Below are positions 1 to 12,020 of a stretch of 64,000 nt of DNA, in pieces. Numbering within the stretch: position 1 is the first letter of the stretch; each line of letters starts with the position of its first letter. Under the pieces are notes generated by a model, which worked only from the letters and a program-made list of their open reading frames with translations, was not told the origin of the DNA and searched no databases. Origin of the DNA: Tetrapyrgos nigripes (Eukaryota; Basidiomycota; Agaricomycetes; Agaricales; Campanellaceae); assembly GCA_013368315.1 (NCBI GenBank), contig JAACJM010000050.1:372001-436000 (forward strand), read 5' to 3'. Both the position numbers and the translations under genes were made by a program.

Positions 1-650
1 ACACTTGTGGCAGGTGTGCAAGTGACATCGTTAGTGGTGGTGGTAGTAGTTTCCAGTAGTGGTGGTAATTCCAGTTGTAGTTGTGGCGCTAGAGAGAGCC
101 GTATCAACCCTGGCAGTGACAGTAACCGTCGTTGGCGCGCCTGAGCGTTGACGGTCTGAATATGCACGGGTGCAGCGGCACCCCCACCACCAGCACCTTG
201 TTGAATAACGACAACTACAGTGGCCAGAGGGCCGGCAGCAGGCTGAGCGGCAGGTGCGCCGCCAGGGATCGTCGTGTTTTGCCAGCTCCAGCGCTGATTG
301 GTGTTGTACGAGATACAGGGCCAGAGTTGAATCTAGAGAAAAGGGAAAATTTCAGTCTGAGATGCACATACAATCGGACGAAAAGGCACATACAGGGTTA
401 CCAGGCGTAATATTAGCATCGGTATTGTCCAAGCATCTATCATGTCCAATCCAAGCAATATGATTGTCCTGTTGGTCTTGTTAGAATACGTCGAAAATAT
501 GCGACACTATCAACAATTACCCGGTACTGGAAGAGCTGGTTGGTATTACCCTGGAAACAGGTGTAAATCTGCAGGCGGGAAAAGATGAACTGATCCTGAT
601 CATGATGTATAAACCGCTGATGGTTAGGGTTCAATATCTTTGGCAAGTCT
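1..650 (-). CDS. Ricin-B-type (beta-trefoil) lectin-domain protein, partial
   Basis: The minus strand encodes QxW-like beta-trefoil repeats: LQIYTCFQGNTNQLF (about 520-575), a repeat starting with IAWIGHDRCLDNTD (394-468), and IQLWPCISYNTNQRW (upstream of 332). Joining them needs two good introns, 469-520 and 333-393; the first carries a CTAAC branch point. After the last trefoil repeat the chain becomes Ala/Gly/Gln rich, then Thr rich, and runs off the window, so the 3' end is missing. The 5' end was not resolved: no convincing initiator or signal peptide was found upstream of about 650. In the Thr-rich tail the best coding frame seems to switch near 130-150, which could be an unseen intron or a frameshift. 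The lectin fold is clear. Secretion and sugar specificity are inference. Confidence 0.6.
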
Positions 651-699
651 GTGCGACGTACCTTGCGAATCTACCGGAAGGGACAAGTTTTGATTAAGA

Positions 700-1108
700 G
701 ACCTGCCCTTTCCCCCCTGGAGACAGCCAGTGCATTTCAAGAGGTCGGCTGAAGTTGGCTATCGCAGACGCTGCCGATTTGGGAGCAAGCTGGGAGGCTC
801 GTCATTACACGCGAATCATTCGTCCAGTAGTGCATTGCGCATGAGTAGATAATCTGTTTGACTATCATATCCATTCAAGAAACAACTGGCAAGATCCCAT
901 CGGTTAGAAACCGCTGGAAAGATGGTTAAACACACATTGTGGACCTCTTCTCCTGGCCTTTCTATAGTCTATAGAGCAAAGGAAGTCGCGCGAGACTCGG
1001 TAGTCGGTCGGTAGCCGAGCGCCTTCTCCGAGTTCTCGGCTGCAATATATTGCACGTGACCTTCAGTTGTTTGACGTCGACCAGAACGACGACCAGGGAT
1101 TGAATCTT
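700..1108. other. Intergenic region between the lectin and CBP80
   Basis: No gene is supported here. The stretch lies upstream of both divergent genes, so it should hold their promoters and 5' UTRs, including any missing first exon of the lectin gene. No clear TATA box or repeat was seen. Confidence 0.4.
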
Positions 1109-4100
1109 ATGAGTTACGACAGACCGTATCGTGGCGGACGAAGACGCTACCACAAAGGTGAGAAGCAACTGCGAACAGTTTTCAACGTCCAAGTCCGAAC
1201 TCTTTCTCTCTTTGTCCTTAGACGACTATGACGACCGTCGCAGAGAAGAGACTCCTCAAGACAAGCTGAAAAACACGGTCATTAAACTCGGTGAAGTGGT
1301 AAGCCAGTTATGGGCTTTCCTTTGCGCGTAAGTCTGACTTATGTCTGCCATCTTTGAAGGACCCCATCCAGGAAATACCCATAGTTGAAGGGCATATACG
1401 TTCTTTCTCACCACCGAATATCCCTCTTTTTGCAGAGGCTTTTCATATTAGGTTCGTGCTGTATTACTCTTGACGCGTCTTGTACTGAGAAACATGCCAG
1501 CGTGACCGAACAACCGTACAAAATTGCTTATTACGCAGCTTTGTTACTGCGTTTACATGACATACCATCAGAGCAAAACCCGGAAGAACCTTCGCTGGGG
1601 AGGCTGATCCTTGAAGAGTTTTGGAAAGGGTTTCAAGCTTATGTGGATAAATTGGCGTGGAGAGAAACTCGGTTCTGTGTAAGTCCAGCACTTCTTGTCC
1701 CAAGCGTAGTGCTTACCGCTTTTTGCAGATACATTTCTTTGCTCATTTGACAGCAGCCAAGCTAGTTGTACCGGAATCTCTTGCTATCTTGCTGCAAGCT
1801 TTTACGGCTGTTTTGGACGAGTTTGGTGTTTCTCATGGACGTGCTAAGCGGGCAGCCTTGTGTGCGGCAGAAGGTCTAATGATCGTATGTTTTGACGTCT
1901 TCTGTTCACAGCGCTCTTTTCTTATATGATTTTCAGGGTGGTACTTCTCTCAAGGCAATCTCCTCATCAAGTCCGTCAGAAATAATCAACGCCATTCAGA
2001 CCTACATCGAGACGACAAACAACGCGAAGTGGATCGTTCAGCCTACACTAAGACTGGATTCTACATCTGTCGAAGCCGAACTTGCAGATGAGGTAGGCTT
2101 TAACGACCTCAATCGTTATCGTCTTTTCTAAGACATTCACAGCTCTTGGACAATGCACTCGCTGCTCTAAAAGCCCTCGATGCGACCGACTTTGATGCCC
2201 CATGCCCCAGGCCCTATACTGAGAATCCTGAGCTAGTTCCGAGTCCCTCTCCCTTCACCCTCCCTCTAGTCCTTGTCCCTCCTGAAGTCGTTGAACTCGA
2301 AGGTCTTTCGTCGGAAGAAGAAGAGTCTGATGCTCAAGTTAGAAAAGAAGAATGGCCAGAGTACTTTTTGCGGCTGTTCACAAATGAGGTGACTGCTTTC
2401 GTGACTACCTACTTCCAGTCCAATGGTTCTGATCAGTTCCACTAGATTACTCCCGATCCTAGTACCCCAGAAGGGTATATAGTACGCACCGACCTTCTTG
2501 CAATACTCGATATTTTCGAAGTAAACCGTAAGGAGTGTGCGCGACTTTTGCTGGAATATCCGAAATGGACTCTCCCAGGAACCTTCAAGCCCAAACCAGG
2601 AGCTCCACCTCCCGAAGCCGAACCTGTTGTTAGCAATGAATGGCAACTGGAGAGTACAATTCTTGAGGTATGTTAGCTTATTTCTGGTTACACAAAAACA
2701 TATGAACTAAAGCCTCCCATAGATTGTCCTTGGCGCATCTCTCCTCCTTCCAGAATCCTCGCACAAACATGTATATTATATCAGTCTGATAACTGAAGTG
2801 TGCAAACTTTCTCCACAAACCATCGGTCCTGCAGTAGGAAAGTCAATACGAAAAATCTACAACAGTCTTTCGGACGGACTTGATGTTGACATTGCCCGAC
2901 GGTTCACGGAATGGTTCGCTATTCATATGAGTAACTTCAACTTTGCATGGGTATGGAAGGAATGGTGCGTATTTAGCTTTTTCTTTTCTTCATGATTCAT
3001 GGTGCTCATTGACTCGCAGGGTAGCTGATCTCAGTCTGGCTCATCAGCACCCCAGACTGATCTTTATTCGACGTGCAATTGGCTTGGAGATTCGTCTGTC
3101 ATATTATGACCGTGTCCTGAAAACTCTTCCAGAAGCTATGCAAGACCCCGAAGCCCACGTCGTACCTGAGCAAGCACCTGGACCAAACTTTGAGTATGAT
3201 GACCCAGGTGAGCATCATATAGCCATCGATAGCTCTAGTAAGCCATACTGACAGCTCGTGCGTGAAAAGCTAAACCACACCACGACGCCGCTCAGTCTAT
3301 CCTCAACCTCTTCAGAGGACGTTCCAAGGCCGAGGACGTCATCGCTCATCTGGAAACGCTTCGAAACACCCTCGAAACCGAAGCTTCAGAAACTGGCCAA
3401 TCTCTCAGTACCGTCCCAACTCTCGCCCGTACCATAGCCATCCAATCCTTGCTTCACATCGGTTCACGATCTTTCTCTCACCTCCTCAACGCCATCGAGC
3501 GATATCTCCCCCTCCTACGAACCATCGCAAGCGGAGGAACCTCCACAACTAGCACAGGCGGGTCCCCAGAAGCCAAAGCCGACATTCTCAACGCCGTTTC
3601 CACATTCTGGAAAGACAACACCCAAATGGTCCGAATTGTATTTGACAAGTTTATGCAATACCAAATCGTCGACCCAACGGATGTGGTCTCTTGGATGTTT
3701 GATCATATTGCAGAAGTGGATGGACATGGGCGGGAACGTGAAAACAAGGCTCCGATGAGTTTGAATGCGTCTGAGTGGGAATTGTTGAGGGGAGCGTTGA
3801 ATAAGGCGATTGGGAGAGTGACGTTGTCGAAGAGAAAGCTTACCGTTTTGAGGAAGGAAGATGATGAGTCTAGGGCTCGTGCTAAAGCTAGTGGTGGAAA
3901 TATGGATGTTGACAGTGAAAATAAAGGCGAGTGTTATTTGGTATTATCTATGTCTGACCCAGAACATTTCCTGACGTCGTTGTTACTTTTCCAGAAGAGC
4001 CTCCTCTCGCAGAGAATCCTGCTCTAACAACAGCTCTCAAAGCCTTTTCTGTTTTAACCAAGGAACAAAAAAGCGTCTTGTCACGTACATTAGAAGGATT

Positions 4101-4445
4101 CGTTGCATGTCTTGCACCCTCAATGTCTGGGACGCACCCTAATCCCAAAGTTCGTGATATCATTTCCGAGAGCGCATGGGAGGACAGAGCAAATTGGGGA
4201 ACGGACGAATGGAATGCTTGGGAAACCTGGGGATGGTACAGACAATTCTGCACTGCTGTATGTCATCTCTTTTGCTGTCTATTCCGGTCCCAAAGCTAAT
4301 CTGCGTGATTGACTAGTATTCGCCTTACCTGCGCAGTTACGCCACTACGTTGACTACCATATCGTTTACGAGATTTGAAGGACAGTCGGATCCAGCTTCT
4401 GATCTTTTACAAAAAATCTGGAACGTTTCCATTGGCCAAGAGTGA
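1109..4445 (+). CDS. NCBP1: Nuclear cap-binding protein subunit 1 (CBP80)
   Basis: Large subunit of the nuclear cap-binding complex. It scaffolds CBP20 on the m7G cap and links it to splicing, export and decay. The start is the ATG at 1109 (MSYDRPYRGGRRRYHK), followed by an intron at 1158-1221 and an exon reading DDYDDRRREETPQDK. Later exons carry the MIF4G-type helical repeats: TEQPYKIAYYAALLLR (after about 1500), RRFTEWFAIHMSNFNFAW near 2900 (compare RFINWFSHHLSNFQFRW of animal CBP80), and the C-terminal block around 3290-3860 with LLHIGSRSFSHLL. The last exon ends DLLQKIWNVSIGQE with the stop at 4443-4445. About ten short introns interrupt it, and the length is typical of the family. A second cap-binding protein, NCBP3, is encoded near 50.5 kb. 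Confidence 0.93.
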
Positions 4446-4686
4446 AGCTTCCGGAACATTACCTGTGTTTTGCATGATAATAGTGTAACTACACAGAATA
4501 TCTGTTTTCGTACCAATAACTGGGCGGAAGTGATGTTACATGATCTAATCTACAATAAAATCTTGAACAAACGGTATCAGTGCTACATTGATGGTATCGT
4601 ACTTGAAGAGAAGTTTCTAGAGTACACGTCATGCGCATAAATCAACAATCAGAAGAAATAAATGGCAGAAAAAGGGGACAAAAAGA

Positions 4687-7600
4687 CTACCAGTTCTTTG
4701 CCAGTTTGAACCGCTCGTAGAAGGATTGAGTGGATGCCTTCCATGGTCCAAGAGCACGAACCTTGATAGCACAAAGTTCCCGAAGAGCCATATCCCATGG
4801 AAATCGTGACCACCTGACAGACCGCTCGGGCTCACGTTCAAACACATCAAAGTGATACGCATACGAGGCTCGCAAGCGGGCAATCGTTGCATTGTCCATA
4901 ATCGTCTTCAGGTCCTCCGGCTTGGGAAAAGAAGCAAATTCCTTGGAGCAAGACCTCAGATCGTCCTGGCGGTGTACAATGTGCTTGTTCGAGAAGCTGG
5001 TGCCTTTCTTTTGCGAGTACTTCCGATAGACACTGCGAACATGTTTGGCGATTAACTCGAGGTCAGAGAGATAGTTGGCGTCCTGGCGTTCGTCTGCGAC
5101 TCGTTTCACGTACTTGTACGGTTCCAGCAGATCCTCGTCAGGTTTGATCGAAGAGGTTCTGAAGAACTCCTTTTCAGCTTTGAGAAGCCACTCCCGACCA
5201 TCTTTCAAGGTGGTTTCCTGGATGGTATCCATGATGAAGGGCCCGAGTTCCTTGGGGCGCTTGCGAAGGTGCACCACACGATTGGAATGCGACACGAATT
5301 GCTGTTTATCCCTCTGGTCCACCTTACGTTCCTCTTTCCACCTCAGTGGGCACTCCTCCTTGTCGTATTTAGTCTTGTATGTCTTCTGAACGTCTGCCTT
5401 GATCTTGTGTCCGCTTTTAGCGCCGTCGAGCACTGTTGTCGTCCTGCCATGAACAGTCAAGAATAAATTAGCACAAAATTGACATTAAACTTACACATAG
5501 GCCAACTTATGAGCTTCTGGGTGGCCATAACCCTCGTAGTAGACTGCTCTGTCATGGCAGGAAGACATTTCACCAACTATGGATGGGGTTCTCAGCGACC
5601 CGAGGAGATAGTTTTGTAGGCGGTCAGTGCGGTCGGAACGACGGGAGTTGTTAAGGATGTCGGACACCATTTCATCTTGCAGCTCGAAACAGTCATCCAG
5701 CCCCGCTGGTGGTAAGGAGAATTCATCATTGGCATTCTCGTAAGGCTTCACCAGCACCTGATCCCAAATCACAGTAACACGGTCTCCATCATAATCACCT
5801 TCATTCGTTCCAAGCATGAGTAAATGCACCGATGCGGGAGAATGAGAAGATAATTACCCGTGCCGAGATAGTCAAGGAGACGCCGAGGACCCGTTACGGA
5901 GCAGACTACCACGTCAACCAAGCCACTAAGATCTGGGTGGCTGACTGCTTTGACCTGAAGATAGCTCATAAATAAGTCACAAGTTGAGATGTAGGAGCTC
6001 AAGTGGACATTCCTTTCTGACGTCACTGGGAACCTTGCAGGGTGAGCGCGTAATCTGAACAGAAGTATGTATCAACAATCCATCAACGAGAGTATGTTGT
6101 GAACGAGACCACTGACCAAGACATCCCCAATGATAAGGTCGTAATGACCATCTGGGGTCAGGAATTCCCTTCTCGAGCTCTTGAAGTGGATTTCATCCGG
6201 GCCGAGAACCCCATAAATATCTTGAATCCTTGTGAGTTCTAGACCACTGGAACATGAAAGAAAGTAACACACCTGGAACCGCAAAAGCAGTAGCACTCTG
6301 CTCGATCTCGAAACGGAATTTATTCATGAGATGGTTGATTTGGTATTTAAGCACCTGCTTCAGTTTGTCCATCAGGTACGGACAGCCTTGAGGCATAAAC
6401 CCCGCATCGAGGACCGTCATAACTGTCTCTGCCAACGACGAAGGACAGCCAGAAACTGGGTCTGGCCACCATGCTGATGAATGCTGATCGGTCTTGTCGT
6501 TGTCTGCGTTTTCATCATCTTTCATATCATCCTCCTTCAGGTCCATGAATCCCTTTAACCGTCCATCAGTCACAGACTCCCTGCTACGACGGGCTGACAC
6601 AACACATTCTGTCCTCTCGACACTCCTCCAAAGGTTGAACATTGCATCTTTGCCCTCCCAAGTTGTCAGAGAAGTAACCAGGTCTGTCATCGCTTGCTTC
6701 GACAGATCCACGAAGTGCTGTGCGGGGACACCGTTGTATTCAAGGTTGATGATGACTTCAGCGGATAATCTTCCTGGTGTTTTGACTTGAGCAAAACGGA
6801 GCAGATCGAGAGTAAGATGGGAAGGATCCATTGCCTCGGTTGCGCGAATATACTGGATCTTGATTTGCGAAGGATTTCGGAGGCTTAGACTTGGGGAATT
6901 GCACAACCAATTTCGATCCAGAAGTAGCATGCCCTAAAAACACAATGAAAAATGCTGAGTGCACACAGCAGGAACCATACATACCTTTCCTCCGGCGACA
7001 CGACATTGGAAAGCCGTCGGGATCTCTTGTAATCCTATCTGGTCTCTGATGACTTTCTGGAGAGCAAGATTCGCAACACCGCAGCCATCGGTCATATTCG
7101 ACTCTTCCTTCGAGTCGGAGATAGAGACTAGAAGAATGTGATATAAAATGAGCTGGAATAATGGTCCAAGTGACCTGAAGACATACTGATGTCAGGAATG
7201 GTTGAAATATTTGGCTGCAAAAGCCGAGGACCCGGCACAGAGTTTGATAGAATCAAGGCCATACGAGAAGACCACTTGCAGGCTTTCTACAGAACGTGAG
7301 TATGAGGATGGACATACTTCAGCAGATCAAAGACCCTACCTGGTTTTTGTTCAGTTCAGGAGGATTAGCCCACTCAACGAAACTGTACAGAGGAAGGCGT
7401 TCCGGATGCTTTTTGAACGCGCCATTTTCGTATGTCTCGTTTGTCAAGTACAGAAAGACCGAGTCGTCTTTGGCATAGAACGCCCTAAAAACAGATCCCC
7501 AGAATACAAACGGATGCTTGAAAAACGAGACGAAGTCGGTGTTTTGGTGAAAACGTAAATTGTCTGGGATTTTGATGCGAATGAAAGACTTTGAGCCGAA

Positions 7601-8606
7601 ACGTCGTTTCGCCTTATTAGATGGACCTAACGTGCACATTTCGAGCTTGATACTCATGTTTTTCTGCAAGGTTCCTCGCAGATCCACCTTCCCACCATAC
7701 CAGTCTGGAAAAGCAGAATTGTTGCCAATCCCTCCATAATCAGCATCCTGTTTAAAAGCCAACTCCTCCTGGTCAAGCTCAGTCCAAGGAGACTGGTTGA
7801 GTCAGCATCGAAGACATAACCCCAGCTGAGAAAAGAACTCACTATGGCAGCCTTCTCTTTTTCTGATAAGAGAGTGGACTTGTCCTGGTCGTGCTCGAAC
7901 TGTGCGAATGCACCATAGTTGCTCATATCGATATAAGCCGCTAGTTCTGATCGTATGCGATCATAATGCTCTTTCCCTAGTCGGGCGACTTCCCACTTGA
8001 TGGCGAATGGTACTGGGACGGTGGAGAATATCTCTTGTATTTCCTCGTCCTGGGCCTACAAGCCAGCCTGTTGTCAAGACGAGTTATGGACGTGTCATGT
8101 ATAGTTACTCACCAGGAATATAGGAGTGTCTTGCACGCCCAGTGAGCCAAGGCGGGGGATTTTGTTGGGAGGTCCCTTGGGGCTTTCTAGTGGTCTTTTG
8201 GGCGCTCTGGATGTCTTCGAGTATCTTGTCAGACGCGAGAGAGGCATCAAGAACGCGATGTGCACGTACCATTGCTGGGGTCTTGGAAATCCTCTGGGAG
8301 GAGACGGTTGAAAGATAAACGATAAACAAGAATATTTGTTGATGATATTTGTGTAAAGAATTCTCCTGGGTATTTTGTAGAAATGCCCGTCCTATCAATT
8401 CAGTTCAAAAAGTAAAAAAAAAAAAGAAACCCGAATTCCTTAGATGGTCTTGATAGCAATACGCGGTATTTGACTCTAAAGGGGTCGTACAAAGTCGAAC
8501 ATGGATTCATATAATGTGTCCATTCGAAGGAAGACGCGTTCTGAAGGCGGGGTTTTGAAAGCTTGAAAGTTGGAAGATGAGGGTTGTGGTTGAAGTTGAT
8601 GTCCAT
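4687..8606 (-). CDS. RNA-dependent RNA polymerase (QDE-1/RDR family)
   Basis: Cellular RNA-dependent RNA polymerase that makes double-stranded RNA for quelling and small-RNA pathways. The catalytic DYDGD motif lies at 5782-5796 in the context GTNEGDYDGDRVTVIWD. Upstream exons (about 7300-7760) read RFGSKSFIRIKIPDN and the block with VFWGSVFRAFYAKDDSVFL, typical of the RdRP domain. The C-terminal exon (4687-5460) begins near VLDGAKSGHKIK and ends ERFKLAKNW. N-terminal exons give KIPRLGSLGVQDTPIF and VPFAIKWEVARLGKEHYD, conserved in fungal family members. The likely start is the ATG at 8606 (MDINFNHNPHLP), with an intron ending TTGATAG before 8388. The total of about 1,100 residues is at the short end for the family, so a further 5' exon is possible. 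Splice joins are approximate. Confidence 0.88.
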
Positions 8607-9353
8607 TTTAAGGAATTCATTTAGCTAGTTCTTCCGCCATATTGCAGAGCCGACTGCTCTATCCTTTCTTTCAAGTATACTCAAGGAAACGGTGTTGATA
8701 TTATCCTCCGCGCCGTGCATTAAGTTCTCTCCAACAAAGTCTGAGACGAGCAGCAGGGCCGTTTTTCGGATTCCGTCGAAACTAGTTGGTCATCCGGTGT
8801 ATTCCTGACCCTCGTGTTAACGTTCTTTAGATCACGCTGCTTTCCTATACACTGCAAATCTTGGCAAATCCAAGTAACAATTTTTTAGCAGTTTGTCGTC
8901 CAAGGAAGAGAAGGAGTCCGACTCGTGGTATCGTTTGCCTACGTATGGTCTCTGACCATGGCCTCTTTGATAGTCGATCGCAGTGCTAACATGCCTTCGG
9001 GCCGGGTCTTGTCACGATTATGAAGAAGAATTTACATCACATACAGATCCACCGTCTTGGATAATCCGCAGATTACCTTTATTAGGCTACGCCATACTAC
9101 GAAGGACGAGGACACAGATGGCTGTCTACTGGACCCGCCAAGACCCGCCTCGCGAAGAATCATTTCTTCCATCGTTGGCACTTTAAAGTTTTTTCTCTCC
9201 CTACTTAACTTGAGGATCTCAGGTAATCTTCCGCAGATTCGAGAATTACGATGACTTCGTATATCCGTCGCCAAGCTTAGCCCTTTTCAAATACCTATTG
9301 GACCGCCTTAAAAGTTGGGATGTGCGAGACAATTGTGCTGCTCAGTGCCTGCC
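8607..9353. other. Divergent intergenic region, RdRP to NTF2-like gene
   Basis: Head-to-head promoter region. No gene is supported. The minus strand has a short open stretch around 8660-8790 (containing LLLVSDFVGENLMHG) that looks protein-like but ends in a stop and could not be joined to the RdRP. The plus strand has an A/T-rich TTAAAA at about 9308, roughly 45 bases before the next start codon. Confidence 0.35.
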
Positions 9354-10364
9354 ATGTTCGCCCAGCTTTCACGCCTTGCCGTCCTTCTTGCTGCGTCTAG
9401 CGCCATCGTGGCTGATAACACAACCGACTCGGACTGGGTCACTCGCAACTTCAACACGATCCAGTCTATCTATAACCTTACTATTTACCCTCACAATGTA
9501 CCCATTCTCCAACAAGGAGGTGCAGCTGTACCTCCTGGTCTCTTCAGTCAGGACGCACGAGGACGTGTCACCCCTCTCGGCAACTTTACCGGATTCGAGG
9601 AGAGTATAGAGTATTTCTTTGCTCTTGCTCCTACTCCTCAGCAAAGTCCTACCGGCGCTGCGATCTATGAAGCCCAAATCGCGGAGTTCACCTCGGGGTG
9701 TCCTAACGTCGCTGCTTCGACTGTTTATCTGAAGACTGGCACGGTGGATAATACAACTGGACAATTACTCGACGCTTCAAACACCACTGCCCTGAAGCAG
9801 GCACGTATCTTTCTCTATTTTCGTATTCTCAGAATGCTGACGAATACCATCTCTATAGATTGCTTTCTGGCACTTCGACGACCAAGGCCTAGTCCAAGAC
9901 TACGACGCCTGGATTCCCAACCTTCAAGCATGGACCAAAGTCGGTACTGGTGTCGACTTTAGCAGTCTTCTGATCAAGGAAGGGTCTATTGCTGCAGCAC
10001 TATGCCCTACCATCCAACAGCGCTGCACGGATTCCAACCAGCAATACAGCTCCGTGTTGGATTGTATCGCTCAACTCACTTTGAAACCTTTTGGTACCTT
10101 TGATGAAGTCTGGGGTGATAATATCGTCTGTCGCACTATTCATGCGGTTCTTACTGGTGTCAATCCTGTTGTAAGTGTCCATCCATCCTTTGGCCTTTGG
10201 AGTATCGCAGCTGACGGCGGCTCGCGATTCTTTAGGCTCATTGTCCTCATGTCGGACCTCATGGTGGGAATGGTCCTGACAACTACAAATGTGTCGATGC
10301 TCCTTATAACGAATATTTCAACGACGTCGCGGTATTCGGTGCCTCAGATCGATTTAAATGTTGA
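9354..10364 (+). CDS. Secreted NTF2/SnoaL-like protein of unknown function
   Basis: Three exons (9354-9800, 9859-10170, 10236-10364) give 295 residues in one frame. The ATG at 9354 is preferred over the in-frame ATG at 9315 because it yields a clean signal peptide (MFAQLSRLAVLLAASSAIVA). The N-terminal half, with the stretch FTGFEESIEYFFALAP, resembles NTF2-like/SnoaL folds. The C-terminal half is cysteine-containing and ends near CPHVGPHGGNGPDNYKC, a block shared with the decayed second copy at 12.0-12.7 kb. Intron 1 starts GCACGT rather than GT, so it would be a GC-AG intron; the paralogue has GTACGT at the same place. The likely location is the secretory pathway or outside the cell. The biochemical role is unknown. 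Confidence 0.7.
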
Positions 10365-10800
10365 TGATAGCTGCGCTGAGTGTAGTGAATTACGGACTTT
10401 GTATGTATATCAGTATATTTTGGTGCTTATAGGATTCAGTTGTCATACTTTCAGTTATGTAACTATGCATTAGACACTAGGCTTCAGGATATTTGACCGT
10501 TTCCAGGGCGCCAGAATGCAAGTAAGTACATGGGAAAGCAAAGAGACAGTCGAGAATTGGCCGAGAATAGTTTTCATCTCCACTTCTTCAGCCTTTCTGT
10601 TTTGTTTCTGCTCATGGCAAGCCTCGCTGCAAATAAGTTCCCTGGATACATCGAACGGGATCTATGATGTCAGGAAATCAGTGCTTCCTGGCCAAATCTG
10701 GACTCAATGATTCTTCTTGATTCTTCTTTTCACCTACAATTTACAGGCATGTCTCCTAAAGCCCTCTCACGACACGATATCTTTATCTGAATTCTAAATG
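10365..10800. other. Relic sequence between NTF2-like gene and GMC fragment
   Basis: No intact gene. Around 10600-10690 a short plus-strand stretch (MASLAANKFPGYIERD and a nearby IYDV) could be the remains of a GMC oxidoreductase N-terminus, but the glycine-rich loop expected before GTAGCVLA is interrupted and no splice path restores it. Confidence 0.3.
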
Positions 10801-10804
10801 CACA

Positions 10805-12000
10805 GGTGGAACTGCTGGTTGTGTTCTGGCTCCTCGTCTTAGTGAAAATCCAAAGAACTCAGTTCTCCTCGAACGAGGTCCAGTCGTCGACTGCTGGCGT
10901 TCGTCCGTTCCTCTCGTCTCTAGCAACTTTTCCGACCAGAAAGCACCGGTGTATAAATGGCAGTCGGCTCCTCTTCAAGCGTTGAATGGCAAGCAACTCA
11001 CGATGGTGACTGGGAAAGCACTTGGAGGGTCGACGAAGATTAACGGGCTTATTTATCACCGCTCTGTGCCTGGCGAGTATAATGCTTGGCAGGATGCTGG
11101 AAGGAAGAATTGGAGCTGGCAGCATGTTGAGCCCTTCTTCAAGAAGAGTGAGGATTCCCTCTCTCATGGTACTTCACCCTCACACGGTACTAAAGGTTTG
11201 TACCGGAATTCTGCTCTCCAAATGTTTCTCGCATATTTCGTTTCCTCAGAGCCTTGGCAAAATCAGTCAACGAAGAAGGATCATTTTCCTAGTGTCAGGA
11301 CGTACGTTACACCGTTTTCTCCATTATCATCCTTTGGCTCACTCTATAAAGCAACATCAAGATTGCAACACAATTCGGTGTATCTCTTCTCACCGAAGCT
11401 AATGATCCCGGCGCGCCCGTTGTTGCATGCACTTCTCTTGACGCTGCTATTGATCGTGGAAGCCATCGGTGTTCAACAGATGCTGCTTTCCTTCCTCGTT
11501 CTCTCGTTTCTCGCAGACGGAATCTGGATATCTGTACCAGGACCATATGCACGTCTCTCGACATCAAAGACGGCAATCCCTTGGAAGTCAACGGCTAGTT
11601 TCTTCGTCGAAGCGGAATCTGATGCAACGTAGCGGTATCACGTCACTGCAACCCGGGAAGTCATTCTCTGCACAGGTGCGGTTGCGACTCCACAATTCTT
11701 CTTTTAAGGTACGTTCAGCTATATCTAGTCCTTTTTTTCTCAGAAGCTGATCGACTCACTAGCACTAGCGATATTGGACCTGAGATACATCTGAAAGAAA
11801 TTGGAGTGAAAGTGTTCAACTCTAGAACGATCGGTTCAAGACCCGAGTCAACTACACAGCCAAAACGCATCCTTGCGGTGCAGGGGAAGGATATGCGGTC
11901 CAGGAGTATAGCACAACCATCTACGTCTCCGATTTGCGCAAGCGCAAGAGCTGAGAAATTCCAAATCCGGAAGTGGTGTCAGATAATGGTAATGTCACTG
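10805..12000 (+). pseudogene. GMC oxidoreductase pseudogene
   Basis: The FAD-binding start GTAGCVLAPRLSENP, then VLLERG, GKALGGSTKINGLIYHR and NAWQDAGRKNWSW, identify the GMC family (aryl-alcohol oxidase/glucose dehydrogenase type). Further on come CSTDAAFLPRSLVSRRR (about 11470), YHVTATREVILCTGAVATPQ (about 11640-11700, the GMC signature) and DIGPEIHLKEIGVKV (about 11770). These pieces lie in different frames. A TAG follows LEVNG near 11598, and the next conserved block is in another frame. The glycine loop at the N-terminus and everything after the LKEIGVKV block, including the catalytic His region, are missing. It is a dead or broken gene wedged between two copies of the NTF2-like gene. 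Confidence 0.75.
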
Positions 12001-12020
12001 TGCACTCATCTACCAAGCTG

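Noticed and set aside
1464..1703. Minus-strand open frames inside CBP80
   Set aside because: They run antisense to well-supported CBP80 exons and show no domain.
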